NCBI GenBank assembly: GCA_045646865.1
Contig: JAZRLM010000021.1
Location: 1 to 55,749, forward strand
DNA: 55,749 bases
Source: SIG440 sp045646865
GTDB lineage: Bacteria > Bacillota > Clostridia > Monoglobales > Monoglobaceae
Direction: 5' to 3'
Below the pieces are notes generated by a model. That model worked only from the letters and a program-made list of their open reading frames with translations. It did not search any database and was not told where the DNA came from. The position numbers were made by a program, and so were the translations under genes. Below, piece by piece: positions 32,883-41,070 of the stretch (its first letter is position 1; every line of letters begins with the position of its first letter).

Positions 32883-34133
32883 ATGAGATATAAAGGCTAT
32901 GTTGTTAGCTATGCAGACGAACAGTTAAAAGTTAATAAAGAAAACTTTTTTGTAAACGGAAAATGCAGAGAAAATCTTGACCAGCTTGATGTTTTTCAGA
33001 TGAACAAAAATTTCGGACGCAGAAACTTTTATGCTGTAACAAGCGGCGTTAAATGTGACGAATCCGGTGACGAACTTTCTCAGGTTGCGGTTGATGTACT
33101 GAAAGGTTTTTACGGTTCTGATTTCGCTGATGAAAGCAGGTCATATTTTGGTATGGCGAATTCTGCAATTACCGGTCAGGTGTTTGAAAAAAGAGACAAA
33201 CATTTTGAGGTTGATATCTCGCTTTTGTATATAGAAAATGATATTGCAACGGTGTATAATTTTGGTGATATGCCGGTGTTCTATTATGACAATAACAAAC
33301 TGAAAAATCTTACTGGAACGTCACCTCAGTCTGTCAAAATCGAGAAAAATGTCTATGACAACAGGGGAACTGCTCACCTTCAGTTGCTTGATAAACAAAA
33401 TATTCCATACATCGGTTTTTCCGGCGAGGAATGTGAATCTGTTTCATATATATCAGAAAGTATAAAATTGAAGCATAAGGGTTTTTTTGTGTTGTGCAGT
33501 AAAGCTGTACTTGATGTTGTAGGCGAAAAAACAATTGAAGAAATTCTTGCAGACTCAAAAATAAAGAGCAGAAATAAGGCAGTACAGATAGTTGATAGTG
33601 CCGTTAAGAAATGCCCTGTTGGTAACTATACTGTTTTGGTGGTACATGTTGATAACGGTATTCCTGTTACCGATGAGGACGCAAAATCTGTGAGTGTCTG
33701 GGCAATTATTGCATTGCTGTGTGCAGCACTTTATTTCACAAGTCCTTATATTTTGAGGGCGGTTTCGGTAGTCGCAAAGAGTACAAAGTCGTTTATCGAA
33801 CATTATTTTAGTGATGATGCTGAACCTGAGGAAGACCTTATATGGACACCAAGGGAAGATGAAACAGAAAAGCTGGATGAAACAACCGAACATATTGAAG
33901 AAGATGCCGAGCAGGAGGAAGAGACTCCAACTGCTGAACCTGATAAAACGCATACAAGTGAAGCTTCAAATGTCCGGAGACCTGCAATAAGTCAGCCGCA
34001 GCCTGTACAACAGATAACCGAGGAGCAACCGCCGCAGCAACAGTCAGAGCCACAGCCGGAGGTTGAGGTGCCGGTAACAACAGCTCCACCTGAAACAACT
34101 GAAGAGGTTGAGTTGCCAATTGACTTTAACTAA
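32883..34133 (+). CDS. Degenerate PP2C-like (pseudo)phosphatase with membrane anchor
   Basis: 416 residues from ATG 32883, after TTGAGGTG. Residues about 1-255 follow the PP2C fold order but every metal-binding Asp appears replaced: FYAVTSGVKCDESGDELSQV where PP2C has ADGMGGH, FGDM for GDS, LCSKAVLDVVG for SDGLTD, and GNYTVLVV for DNITVVVV. One transmembrane segment (about 276-297) follows, then an acidic and Pro/Gln/Glu-rich low-complexity tail of about 110 residues. It is predicted to be catalytically inactive and perhaps a scaffold or sensor. The distant match is by eye; the gene is otherwise unrecognised. It has its own promoter and terminator. Confidence 0.6.
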   Translation: MRYKGYVVSYADEQLKVNKENFFVNGKCRENLDQLDVFQMNKNFGRRNFYAVTSGVKCDESGDELSQVAVDVLKGFYGSDFADESRSYFGMANSAITGQVFEKRDKHFEVDISLLYIENDIATVYNFGDMPVFYYDNNKLKNLTGTSPQSVKIEKNVYDNRGTAHLQLLDKQNIPYIGFSGEECESVSYISESIKLKHKGFFVLCSKAVLDVVGEKTIEEILADSKIKSRNKAVQIVDSAVKKCPVGNYTVLVVHVDNGIPVTDEDAKSVSVWAIIALLCAALYFTSPYILRAVSVVAKSTKSFIEHYFSDDAEPEEDLIWTPREDETEKLDETTEHIEEDAEQEEETPTAEPDKTHTSEASNVRRPAISQPQPVQQITEEQPPQQQSEPQPEVEVPVTTAPPETTEEVELPIDFN

Positions 34134-34140
34134 ACATAAC

Positions 34141-34173
34141 AAGTGTGTATCGGACATCGGTACGCACTTTTTT
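34141..34173 (+). terminator. Terminator after PP2C-like gene
   Basis: AAGTGTGTATCG and CGGTACGCACTT arms with two G-U pairs, followed by a T-run. Confidence 0.88.
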
Positions 34174-34269
34174 GTAGCCATTAGTGGACAAGTGCTTTGG
34201 CAAAAAATGAAATACCCCGGTTATATGAAGTGTAACAAAGTTTAAATCAGATATTTGAATGTTTTTTTC

Positions 34270-34298
34270 TTGCACTTTATTGACATATGTGTTAAACT
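34270..34298 (+). promoter_or_regulatory. Promoter of VanY-like gene
   Basis: TTGCAC (34270-34275), 17-bp spacer, TAAACT (34293-34298). The -10 is the same variant as at 32823. Confidence 0.5.
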
Positions 34299-34336
34299 AA
34301 ATCGGTGCAGATTTTAATAAAAGCGGAGTGAATTTT

Positions 34337-35536
34337 ATGAAAAAGCAGTTGGCAATAGTGATGATGTGTATTATATTTTTTGTTTCTTTAACGTGCGTTA
34401 ATGCAAACGGTCAGGATGTTGATGTCAAAAGTGGATTTAGGATTAACATTAACGGAGTGGAGACAGAATGTACATCTGTTATCTGCAATGATACACACTG
34501 TGTTCCAATGAGAAAAGTTTTTGAAATAATGGAGGCAATTGTTTTTTACAGAGCCCGTGACAGTAAAATTTTAGTTTTGTCCCGAGACGGTGATACAATA
34601 ACTCATATTATAGGTGATAAAACAATTACTGTTAACGGAAAGGAAAAAACTTTTGAGAATACGTCTTTTAAAATAAATAATGAAACATACATATCTGTAA
34701 ATATGCTATCGGCTGCGCTGTGTCCCGAACGGATTTTTTATCATAATCAGCAACTACATATAGAAAAACCAATGACCAACAATGAATATCACAAAGTTAT
34801 CAGAGATGTGTTGGATTTGGCGCGAAATAGTAATTTTTATCCCGAAAGATTTGGAAGATATAAAAATTATCATAGCAAATATCCCGAATACAGTATTCAG
34901 GATGTTATTTTCAGAGTAAACCTTGGATTGGATTATCATTTTTATGAAAACATAACTACCATAGAACATCCGTACGAGCTTTTGGTTTTGGTTAACAAGT
35001 ATAATCAACTGCCGTCAGGTTTTAAACAATACAACCTTGTTAATATGAACAAAAAATATACTCTGAACGACGGAAAACAGTATATGCTTGCCGGTGTGGC
35101 TTATGAAAAATATCTGCAGATGTGGGATGAAGCAAAAAAAGAGGGTCTGTCAATGATGGTTGTTTCGGCATACAGGACAGAAGGCTATCAGAGAAACCTG
35201 TATAATAATAAAGTGAGAACATCAGGAAAATTTTATGCGGATAATTATTCGGCAAGAGCTGGTCATTCCGAACACCAGACAGGATTGGCGATTGATATAG
35301 GCTCTACACTAACTTCGTTTGAATACACGGCTGAATTTAAGTGGCTGCAAAACCACGCACACGAATATGGATATATTTTAAGATACCCCAAAGGTAAAGA
35401 ATGGATTACGGGATATGCATATGAGCCGTGGCATTATAGGTATGTTGGCGCTGATGCCGCAAAGACTATATATGAAGAAGGTATAACTTATGAGGAATAT
35501 TATGCAAAATATATCTCTGTAAACGAATTCAGATAA
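34337..35536 (+). CDS. Secreted D-Ala-D-Ala carboxypeptidase (VanY family) with copper-amine-oxidase-like N-domain
   Basis: 399 residues from ATG 34337 after GCGGAGTG. A signal peptide (about 1-25, ending near VNANG) is followed by a copper amine oxidase-like domain 1 (about 33-135, ININGVETECTSVICNDTH onward), common as a wall or surface module in Clostridia. The C-terminal M15 peptidase (about 235-390) has the zinc ligands in HSEHQTGLAIDIGS and EPWHYRYVG and the family SAYRTEGYQRNLYNN. It trims peptidoglycan stem peptides outside the membrane. No vancomycin resistance context is present. Confidence 0.9.
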   Translation: MKKQLAIVMMCIIFFVSLTCVNANGQDVDVKSGFRININGVETECTSVICNDTHCVPMRKVFEIMEAIVFYRARDSKILVLSRDGDTITHIIGDKTITVNGKEKTFENTSFKINNETYISVNMLSAALCPERIFYHNQQLHIEKPMTNNEYHKVIRDVLDLARNSNFYPERFGRYKNYHSKYPEYSIQDVIFRVNLGLDYHFYENITTIEHPYELLVLVNKYNQLPSGFKQYNLVNMNKKYTLNDGKQYMLAGVAYEKYLQMWDEAKKEGLSMMVVSAYRTEGYQRNLYNNKVRTSGKFYADNYSARAGHSEHQTGLAIDIGSTLTSFEYTAEFKWLQNHAHEYGYILRYPKGKEWITGYAYEPWHYRYVGADAAKTIYEEGITYEEYYAKYISVNEFR

Positions 35537-35574
35537 ATTATATACATAGGACTTAATTATAAGGAGAGTTTTAT

Positions 35575-35918
35575 ATGTACAAAAAATAGAAGAACTAAAA
35601 ACAGATACAAAGCTCAATAATGAAGGCAAGGAAAAGATGTTTAAAACCAATCTTGCGGACTTCGATGCATGGGATCCGAGGATCAGGCTTTATTCTTTGG
35701 CGCAGGTTAAGCCGGGCGAAGAAGTGGATTATCATATGCACGTCGGCGAGAGTGAAACTTTCTTTATTCTTTCGGGACAAGGCATCTATAATGATAACGG
35801 AAACAAGGTTGAAGTTGCTCCGGGAATGGTAACCTTTACCCCGTCAGGGCAAGGACATTCCATTAAAAACACAGGCGATGAAATGCTTGCGTTTATTGCC
35901 CTTATTCTTGTTGATTAA
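35575..35918 (+). pseudogene. Small cupin-domain protein, one-base frameshift near start
   Basis: A strong ribosome binding site (AAGGAGAG) precedes ATG 35575, but that frame stops after MYKK. Adding one A to the A6 run at 35581-35586 gives a continuous frame MYKKIEELKTDTKLNNEGK into the cupin. The cupin core (YHMHVGESETFFILSGQG, then PGMVTFTPSGQGHSIKN) has the metal-binding His/Glu residues. If the first bases are real, translation might instead begin at ATG 35637 (AAGGA at 4 nt), giving 93 residues. It lies just upstream of the first T-box, and its substrate is unknown. Confidence 0.75.
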
Positions 35919-35994
35919 GTGGCAATATAATTACAGATTATTACCCAGAACAATCATAGGATAATAACAAAATTAACTAAAATATAAAAAACTC

Positions 35995-36023
35995 TTGACA
36001 AATTGTTTTTATTGGAGTATAAT
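35995..36023 (+). promoter_or_regulatory. Promoter of T-box 1 transcript
   Basis: Perfect TTGACA (35995-36000), 17-bp spacer, TATAAT (36018-36023). Confidence 0.85.
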
Positions 36024-36048
36024 CAATCTAAATTTGAATATCACAAAG

Positions 36049-36312
36049 AACGACTGTGACGAGGACGGTCGGATTGTGAAACCTTGAGAGAGTTGCCGGT
36101 TGGTGCGAGGCAATGGCGGAGCTTTCCAATGACTTATCACCTCTGAGTCGGAGGACCGAAAGCAAAATGTGAGTAGACTCCTTCCGTAATGCTGCGTTAA
36201 GGCAAAGGGCTTGTTAGAGCTCGGTAAGGGACGGATGTATTTCCGTAATTTGAGTGGTACCGCGGGTTATTATAACTCGTCTCAAAGCTATCTTTGGGGC
36301 GGGTTTTTTGTT
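36049..36312 (+). promoter_or_regulatory. T-box riboswitch 1, candidate specifier AUC (Ile)
   Basis: Stem I has the AGAGAG bulge region, distal loop GGTTGGTGCGA closed by TTGCC/GGCAA, and a lower helix GAGG (36061-36064)/CCTC (36140-36143). The 9-nt 3' side of the specifier loop (36131-36139) places the codon at ATC 36136-36138, followed by a purine. An alternative frame reads TAT (Tyr). The T-box sequence GTGGTACCGCGG (36254-36265) can form the antiterminator, and a 14-bp terminator (36274-36309) with a T-run follows. Uncharged tRNA should switch the ligase gene on. Confidence 0.9.
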
Positions 36313-36369
36313 TTATTCAAATTAGTAACCAAATATCAGACTTGTCAAATGTGAAAGGAGATAAAAACA

Positions 36370-38670
36370 ATGGATTACAGTTTGAAAGAAGTCGCAGGCA
36401 GAATCAAAGACCTGCGCGAGGCAAAGGGTTATACACAGGAAGAGCTTGCAAAACTGTGCGGTGTATCAGCAGAGGATTACAAGACTTTGGAAATGGGTGA
36501 AACAGATTTCAGCTTTACATTTATTTATAAGTGCGCAAAGGCTTGCGATGTTGAGGTTGTTGATTTGCTTGAAGGAACAAGCTCAACATTAAAATCGTTT
36601 GAAATTATAAGAAAAGGCGAAGGTCTTAAAATCGTAAAGAAACACGGTGTAGAATATAACAACCTTGCACCTAAGTTCAGAGAAAAGCTTGCTGAACCCT
36701 TCCTGGTTAAATTTCCGTATCTTGAGGAGGAACAAAATAGCCCGATGCAGTTAAACTCTCACAAGGGTCAGGAATTTGACGTTATCGTTAAAGGTTCACT
36801 CAAAGTTCAGGTAGGAAATCATGTAGATGTTCTTAACGAAGGAGACTCTATTTTCTATAACAGCCTCATCCCTCATGGTATGGTTGCAGTATCAGAGGGT
36901 GGTTGTGAGTTCCATGCAGTTGTGTTGAATCCGCACGACGGAACAGTCAGCGAAGAATACCCCGAGGCTCCTGTGACTTTCGAAAAGGCAACTGCCAAAA
37001 AGAAAAAAGCAGAAACCGTTGCGGATAAATTTATTGAATCTTCCTATGACGAAAATGGTGTATTCAGCGGTATCAAATTCAAAAATGAAGATACATTTAA
37101 CTTTGCATTTGATTGCGTGGATGCTATTGCCGAAAAGAATCCTGAAAAGCTCGCGATGATGTGGGTTGCAAATGACAAGACTGACAGACGCTTTACATTC
37201 AGCGATATGAAAAAGTATTCTGCCAAAACTGCAAATTACTTCGAATCGCTTGGTATAAAAAAGGGCGATACCGTAATGCTCGTATTAAAAAGACATTATC
37301 AGTTCTGGTTCTGTATGCTCGCACTTCATAAAATCGGTGCTATCGCAATCCCTGCAACAAACCAGCTTGTAGAACACGACTTTGATTACAGATACAAAGC
37401 AGCAAAGGTTAAGGCTATTGTTTGTACTGCAGACGGTGACGTTTCTGATGAAGCCCAAAAAGCTGCAGCAAACTATCCTGATATGATTAAGGTTTTGGTT
37501 GGAGGTAATAAAGACGGCTGGCACGATTTCAATGTAGAAATGGAACGTTTCAGCACACACTATTTCCGCAGTGAAAATACTCCTTGCGGTAACGATCCTA
37601 TGCTTATGCTCTTTACATCGGGCACAACCGGATATCCCCGTATTGCAACACATTCATATAAATATGCTCTCGGTCATTATCCTACTGCAAAGTATTGGCA
37701 CAATGTAAATCCTGACGGACTTCACTTTACAATTTCTGATACCGGTTGGGGCAAAGCACTTTGGGGTAAGCTTTACGGACAATGGCTATGTGAAGCAGGT
37801 ATCTTTACCTATGACTTTGACAGATTCCATTCGGAAGATATTTTACCGATGTTTGAGAAATACAATATCACAACATTTTGTGCACCACCCACAATGTATC
37901 GTTTCTTTATCAAAGAAGATTTGTCAAAGTACGACCTCTCTTCTATCGAGTATGCAACAACTGCAGGTGAGGCACTCAATCCTGAAGTATTCAATCAGTT
38001 CAAGAAAGCAACAGGACTTACCATCATGGAAGGCTTCGGTCAGACGGAAACCACACTTTCAATTGCAAACTTTGTTGGCTCAACTCCGAAAATCGGCTCT
38101 ATGGGAAGACCTTCTCCACTTTACGATGTTGTTGTGCTTGATCCTGACGGCAACGAATGTAAGACCGGTGATACAGGTGAAATCTGTGTCCGTGTAAAGG
38201 ATAATATTCCTTGCGGATTGTTTATCGGTTATTATCTTGATGAAGAAAAGACAAACGAAGTATGGCATGACGGATACTATCATACAGGCGACCAGGCCAC
38301 AATGGACGAAGACGGATATCTTTGGTATGTGGGCAGAATTGATGATGTTATCAAATCATCAGGTTACCGTATTGGACCTTTCGAAATCGAAAGTGTTATC
38401 ATGGAACTTCCTTATGTTTTAGAGTGTGCAATCACACCTGTTCCTGATGAAGTGCGTGGTCAGATTGTAAAGGCTACTATCGTGCTTGTTAAAGGAAACG
38501 AAGGTACAGATGAACTGAAAAAAGAAATTCAGGAATATGTAAAAACACATACTGCTCCTTATAAATACCCAAGAATTGTTGAATTTGTGGATGAACTTCC
38601 CAAAACAATCAGCGGTAAAGTAAGAAGAGTTGAAATCCGCAAGAATGACCTGGAGAAAATGAACAAGTAA
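36370..38670 (+). CDS. HTH-cupin-AMP-dependent acyl-CoA ligase fusion
   Basis: 766 residues in three parts. Residues 8-66 form an XRE helix-turn-helix (GRIKDLREAKGYTQEELAKL), residues about 115-190 a cupin (FDVIVKGSLKVQVGNH and FYNSLIPHG), and residues about 215-766 an ANL-superfamily acyl-CoA synthetase. The ligase has the phosphate loop LMLFTSGTTGYPR (about 413), GFGQTETT, YHTGDQATMDEDGYLWYVGR (about 636) and the adenylation lysine in ISGKVRR (about 747). It activates a carboxylic acid to its CoA ester with ATP; the acid is not set by sequence. ATG 36370 follows AAAGGAG. Transcription is under T-box 1. The HTH-cupin part could sense ligand and autoregulate. Confidence 0.88.
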   Translation: MDYSLKEVAGRIKDLREAKGYTQEELAKLCGVSAEDYKTLEMGETDFSFTFIYKCAKACDVEVVDLLEGTSSTLKSFEIIRKGEGLKIVKKHGVEYNNLAPKFREKLAEPFLVKFPYLEEEQNSPMQLNSHKGQEFDVIVKGSLKVQVGNHVDVLNEGDSIFYNSLIPHGMVAVSEGGCEFHAVVLNPHDGTVSEEYPEAPVTFEKATAKKKKAETVADKFIESSYDENGVFSGIKFKNEDTFNFAFDCVDAIAEKNPEKLAMMWVANDKTDRRFTFSDMKKYSAKTANYFESLGIKKGDTVMLVLKRHYQFWFCMLALHKIGAIAIPATNQLVEHDFDYRYKAAKVKAIVCTADGDVSDEAQKAAANYPDMIKVLVGGNKDGWHDFNVEMERFSTHYFRSENTPCGNDPMLMLFTSGTTGYPRIATHSYKYALGHYPTAKYWHNVNPDGLHFTISDTGWGKALWGKLYGQWLCEAGIFTYDFDRFHSEDILPMFEKYNITTFCAPPTMYRFFIKEDLSKYDLSSIEYATTAGEALNPEVFNQFKKATGLTIMEGFGQTETTLSIANFVGSTPKIGSMGRPSPLYDVVVLDPDGNECKTGDTGEICVRVKDNIPCGLFIGYYLDEEKTNEVWHDGYYHTGDQATMDEDGYLWYVGRIDDVIKSSGYRIGPFEIESVIMELPYVLECAITPVPDEVRGQIVKATIVLVKGNEGTDELKKEIQEYVKTHTAPYKYPRIVEFVDELPKTISGKVRRVEIRKNDLEKMNK

Positions 38671-38900
38671 TTCTGTACACAGCATACTCCGACGGCAAAA
38701 ATCATAATGCAAGAGAAATTGTGTTTTATGCAGTATATTTTACGGAACACTCCACTGTCTTGCAAATACGGTTATTATGCCTTATTTACTTAGAACTTAC
38801 GGAGAAAGTGTGTAAAAAAAGCTTCATAAACTCGGTTCGTATGCGGGAATTTGCAATAAGAATGATTTCTGCGTGTTTCTTAAATAATTAAAAAAAGTTC
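38671..38900. other. Intergenic stretch without recognisable gene
   Basis: About 230 bp between the fusion ligase and the T-box 2 promoter. No convincing coding region, terminator or repeat was seen. Confidence 0.6.
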
Positions 38901-38929
38901 TTGACTTTATCGCTTTAATGTGGTACAAT
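38901..38929 (+). promoter_or_regulatory. Promoter of T-box 2 transcript
   Basis: TTGACT (38901-38906), 17-bp spacer, TACAAT (38924-38929). Confidence 0.8.
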
Positions 38930-38945
38930 ACAGATAATTTAAATG

Positions 38946-39222
38946 CGGAGAGCAGAAACCAGTAGGTTGGAACGAACATTGAGAGAGTTGCCGGTTGGTG
39001 CGAGGCAATTGGGACGTCCTTCTCGAATTCCTTCTGTTAGCAGTGCACTGAACAAGAGAAATCTTAAGTAGGAGGCAACGGGAGTTCCCGTCACAGAACT
39101 AAGGTATTATAGTACCTGATAAGGTCGCTACCGTGAGATAGCGGCGAACTGAGGTGGTACCACGGAAATGATATTTTCGTCCTCTGTATCCTGATAAGGA
39201 TTGCAGAGGGCGTTTTTTTTAT
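38946..39222 (+). promoter_or_regulatory. T-box riboswitch 2, candidate specifier UUC (Phe)
   Basis: Same distal loop (GGTTGGTGCGA in TTGCC/GGCAA) as T-box 1, with an AGTA motif at 38961-38964. The lower helix CAGAA (38953-38957)/TTCTG (39032-39036) leaves one base after TTC 39028-39030, the geometry used in T-box 1. The next base is C rather than the usual purine, so UCC (Ser, 39029-39031) cannot be excluded. The T-box sequence is GGTGGTACCACGG (39153-39165), and a terminator with arms CGTCCTCTG/CAGAGGGCG and eight T lies at 39178-39220. Confidence 0.88.
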
Positions 39223-39298
39223 TCGGAATGCGAGCCACAGCAGAAAACAGTTTATTCTGTAATCCTAAAAAATTTAATTAAAGGAAGGATGAAGTAAA

Positions 39299-40606
39299 AT
39301 GGCTCAGAACTACTATCAGAAAGAAATTGAAACCATGCCGGTTGAAGAAATGAAAAAGCTTCAATCTGAAAAATTGGTAAAGCAGGTAAAGCACGTTTAT
39401 GAAAATGTGCCTTACTACAAAAATCTTATGGATGAAAAAGGTGTTAAACCCGAAGACATTAAAGGGATTGAAGATTTACATAAACTACCTTTTCTTACTA
39501 AAGCAGATTTAAGGGATGCATATCCTTACGGATTGCTTGCAAAGCCTCTTGAAGATTGTGTACGTATCCAGTCCACTTCCGGAACAACAGGCCGCCGTGT
39601 AGTTGCTTTCTACACGCAGAAAGACATTGACCTTTGGGAAGATTGCTGTGCCCGTGCCATTGTTGCGGCAGGCGGCAGCAACAAAGATGTTTGTCAGGTA
39701 GCATACGGATACGGACTTTTTACAGGTGGTTCAGGTCTGAACGGCGGTTCACATAAGGTTGGTTGTCTTACACTCCCTATGTCATCAGGTAACACCGAGC
39801 GTCAGATTCAGTTTATGACAGATTTAAGTGCAACAATCCTTTGCTGTACTCCTTCTTATGCGGCATATATTGGCGAAACTTTGAAGGAACAGGGATATAA
39901 ACCGGAGGATATTCCGCTTAAGGCAGGTATTTTCGGTGCAGAGCCTTGGACAGAAGAAATGCGTCAGAATATTCAGGAAACACTTGGTATTAAGGCTTAT
40001 GATATATACGGTCTTACCGAAACAAGCGGTCCCGGAGTTGCTTTTGAATGTGAAGAGCAGACAGGTATGCACATCAATGAAGACCACTTCCTTGCAGAGA
40101 TTATTGATCCCGATACAGGAGAAGTCCTTCCCGAAGGTGAAAAGGGCGAGCTGGTATTTACAGCCCTTGATAAAGAAGCATTCCCACTCCTCAGATACAG
40201 AACAAGAGATATTTGTGTTCTTTCAAGAAAGAAATGTTCCTGCGGAAGAACACTTGTCAAAATGGCGAAGCCTATGGGTAGAACTGACGACATGCTTATC
40301 ATCAGGGGCGTAAATGTGTTCCCCAGTCAGATTGAAACTGTTCTTCTTAACGAAGGCTATCAGCCCAACTATCAGATTGTTGTTGACAGAGCAAATAATA
40401 CAGATACATTCGAGGTTAATGTTGAAATGTCTCCTGAACAGTTCACAGATAAAGTGAGCGATGTGCTTGCAATGGAAAAAGCTCTTGCAAATGCTATGAA
40501 AACTATGCTCGGAATCAATCCGACAGTTCACCTTGTAGCACCCAAGACAATAGCAAGAAGCGAAGGCAAGGCGGTTCGTGTTATCGATAAGCGCAAGTTA
40601 ATCTAA
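39299..40606 (+). CDS. Phenylacetate-CoA ligase family protein (PaaK-type)
   Basis: 435 residues, standard for PaaK. ATP- and CoA-dependent ligase for aryl acids such as phenylacetate. Motifs: phosphate loop QSTSGTTGRRVV (91-102), AYGYGLFTGGSGLNGG, YDIYGLTETSGPG, LLRYRTRDI, CSCGRTLVKM and GRTDDMLIIRGVNVFPSQIE, with the C-terminal Lys in ARSEGKAVRV. ATG 39299 follows GGAAGGATG. In Clostridia and archaea such ligases commonly occur with ACT proteins and indolepyruvate:ferredoxin oxidoreductase. Here an ACT gene follows 18 nt later but no iorAB is in the window. Controlled by T-box 2. Confidence 0.93.
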   Translation: MAQNYYQKEIETMPVEEMKKLQSEKLVKQVKHVYENVPYYKNLMDEKGVKPEDIKGIEDLHKLPFLTKADLRDAYPYGLLAKPLEDCVRIQSTSGTTGRRVVAFYTQKDIDLWEDCCARAIVAAGGSNKDVCQVAYGYGLFTGGSGLNGGSHKVGCLTLPMSSGNTERQIQFMTDLSATILCCTPSYAAYIGETLKEQGYKPEDIPLKAGIFGAEPWTEEMRQNIQETLGIKAYDIYGLTETSGPGVAFECEEQTGMHINEDHFLAEIIDPDTGEVLPEGEKGELVFTALDKEAFPLLRYRTRDICVLSRKKCSCGRTLVKMAKPMGRTDDMLIIRGVNVFPSQIETVLLNEGYQPNYQIVVDRANNTDTFEVNVEMSPEQFTDKVSDVLAMEKALANAMKTMLGINPTVHLVAPKTIARSEGKAVRVIDKRKLI

Positions 40607-40624
40607 TTAAGGAGGAAGGTAAAA

Positions 40625-41056
40625 ATGGCTATTAAACAGTTAACAGTATTTGTTCAGAACAGAAAAGGTACAATTGTTGCAGTAACAGATATACTGGCTA
40701 AAAACAATATTAATATGAGAGCACTTTCTATTGCGGAAACTGAAGATTTCGGTATTCTCCGTCTTATTGTGAATGACGAGAAAGCAGCAGAAAAAGTACT
40801 TGAGGATAACGGTTATCTAATTAAGGTTGTTGATGTTGTAGGTGTAAAAATCGGTGATGAACCTGGCAAACTTACAGCAGCTCTTGACGTGCTTGACAAG
40901 GCAGACATCAACGTAGAATACCTCTATGCATTTATGGCACGTACAGAAAAACATGCCTATGTTGTTTTAAGAGTTGAAAACAACGAAGCTGCAGAATCAG
41001 CACTTACAGGTGCAGGCTTCAAACTTATAACAGAAGCAGACATCAATAAGCTTTAA
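40625..41056 (+). CDS. Double ACT-domain protein
   Basis: 143 residues made of two ACT domains (about 4-70 and 72-140: LTVFVQNRKGTIVAVTDIL and VGVKIGDEPGKLTAALDVL). ACT domains bind amino acids and regulate partner enzymes; this stand-alone tandem form is typically encoded next to PaaK-type ligases and iorAB. It likely senses an aromatic or branched-chain amino acid and modulates the ligase. ATG 40625 follows GGAGGAAGG. Confidence 0.9.
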   Translation: MAIKQLTVFVQNRKGTIVAVTDILAKNNINMRALSIAETEDFGILRLIVNDEKAAEKVLEDNGYLIKVVDVVGVKIGDEPGKLTAALDVLDKADINVEYLYAFMARTEKHAYVVLRVENNEAAESALTGAGFKLITEADINKL

Positions 41057-41070
41057 CCGAGGTACATACA

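Noticed and set aside
34337..35536. Vancomycin resistance (vanY) locus
   Set aside because: No vanR/S/H/A/X genes nearby; the protein is an ordinary secreted M15 peptidase with a wall-associated domain.
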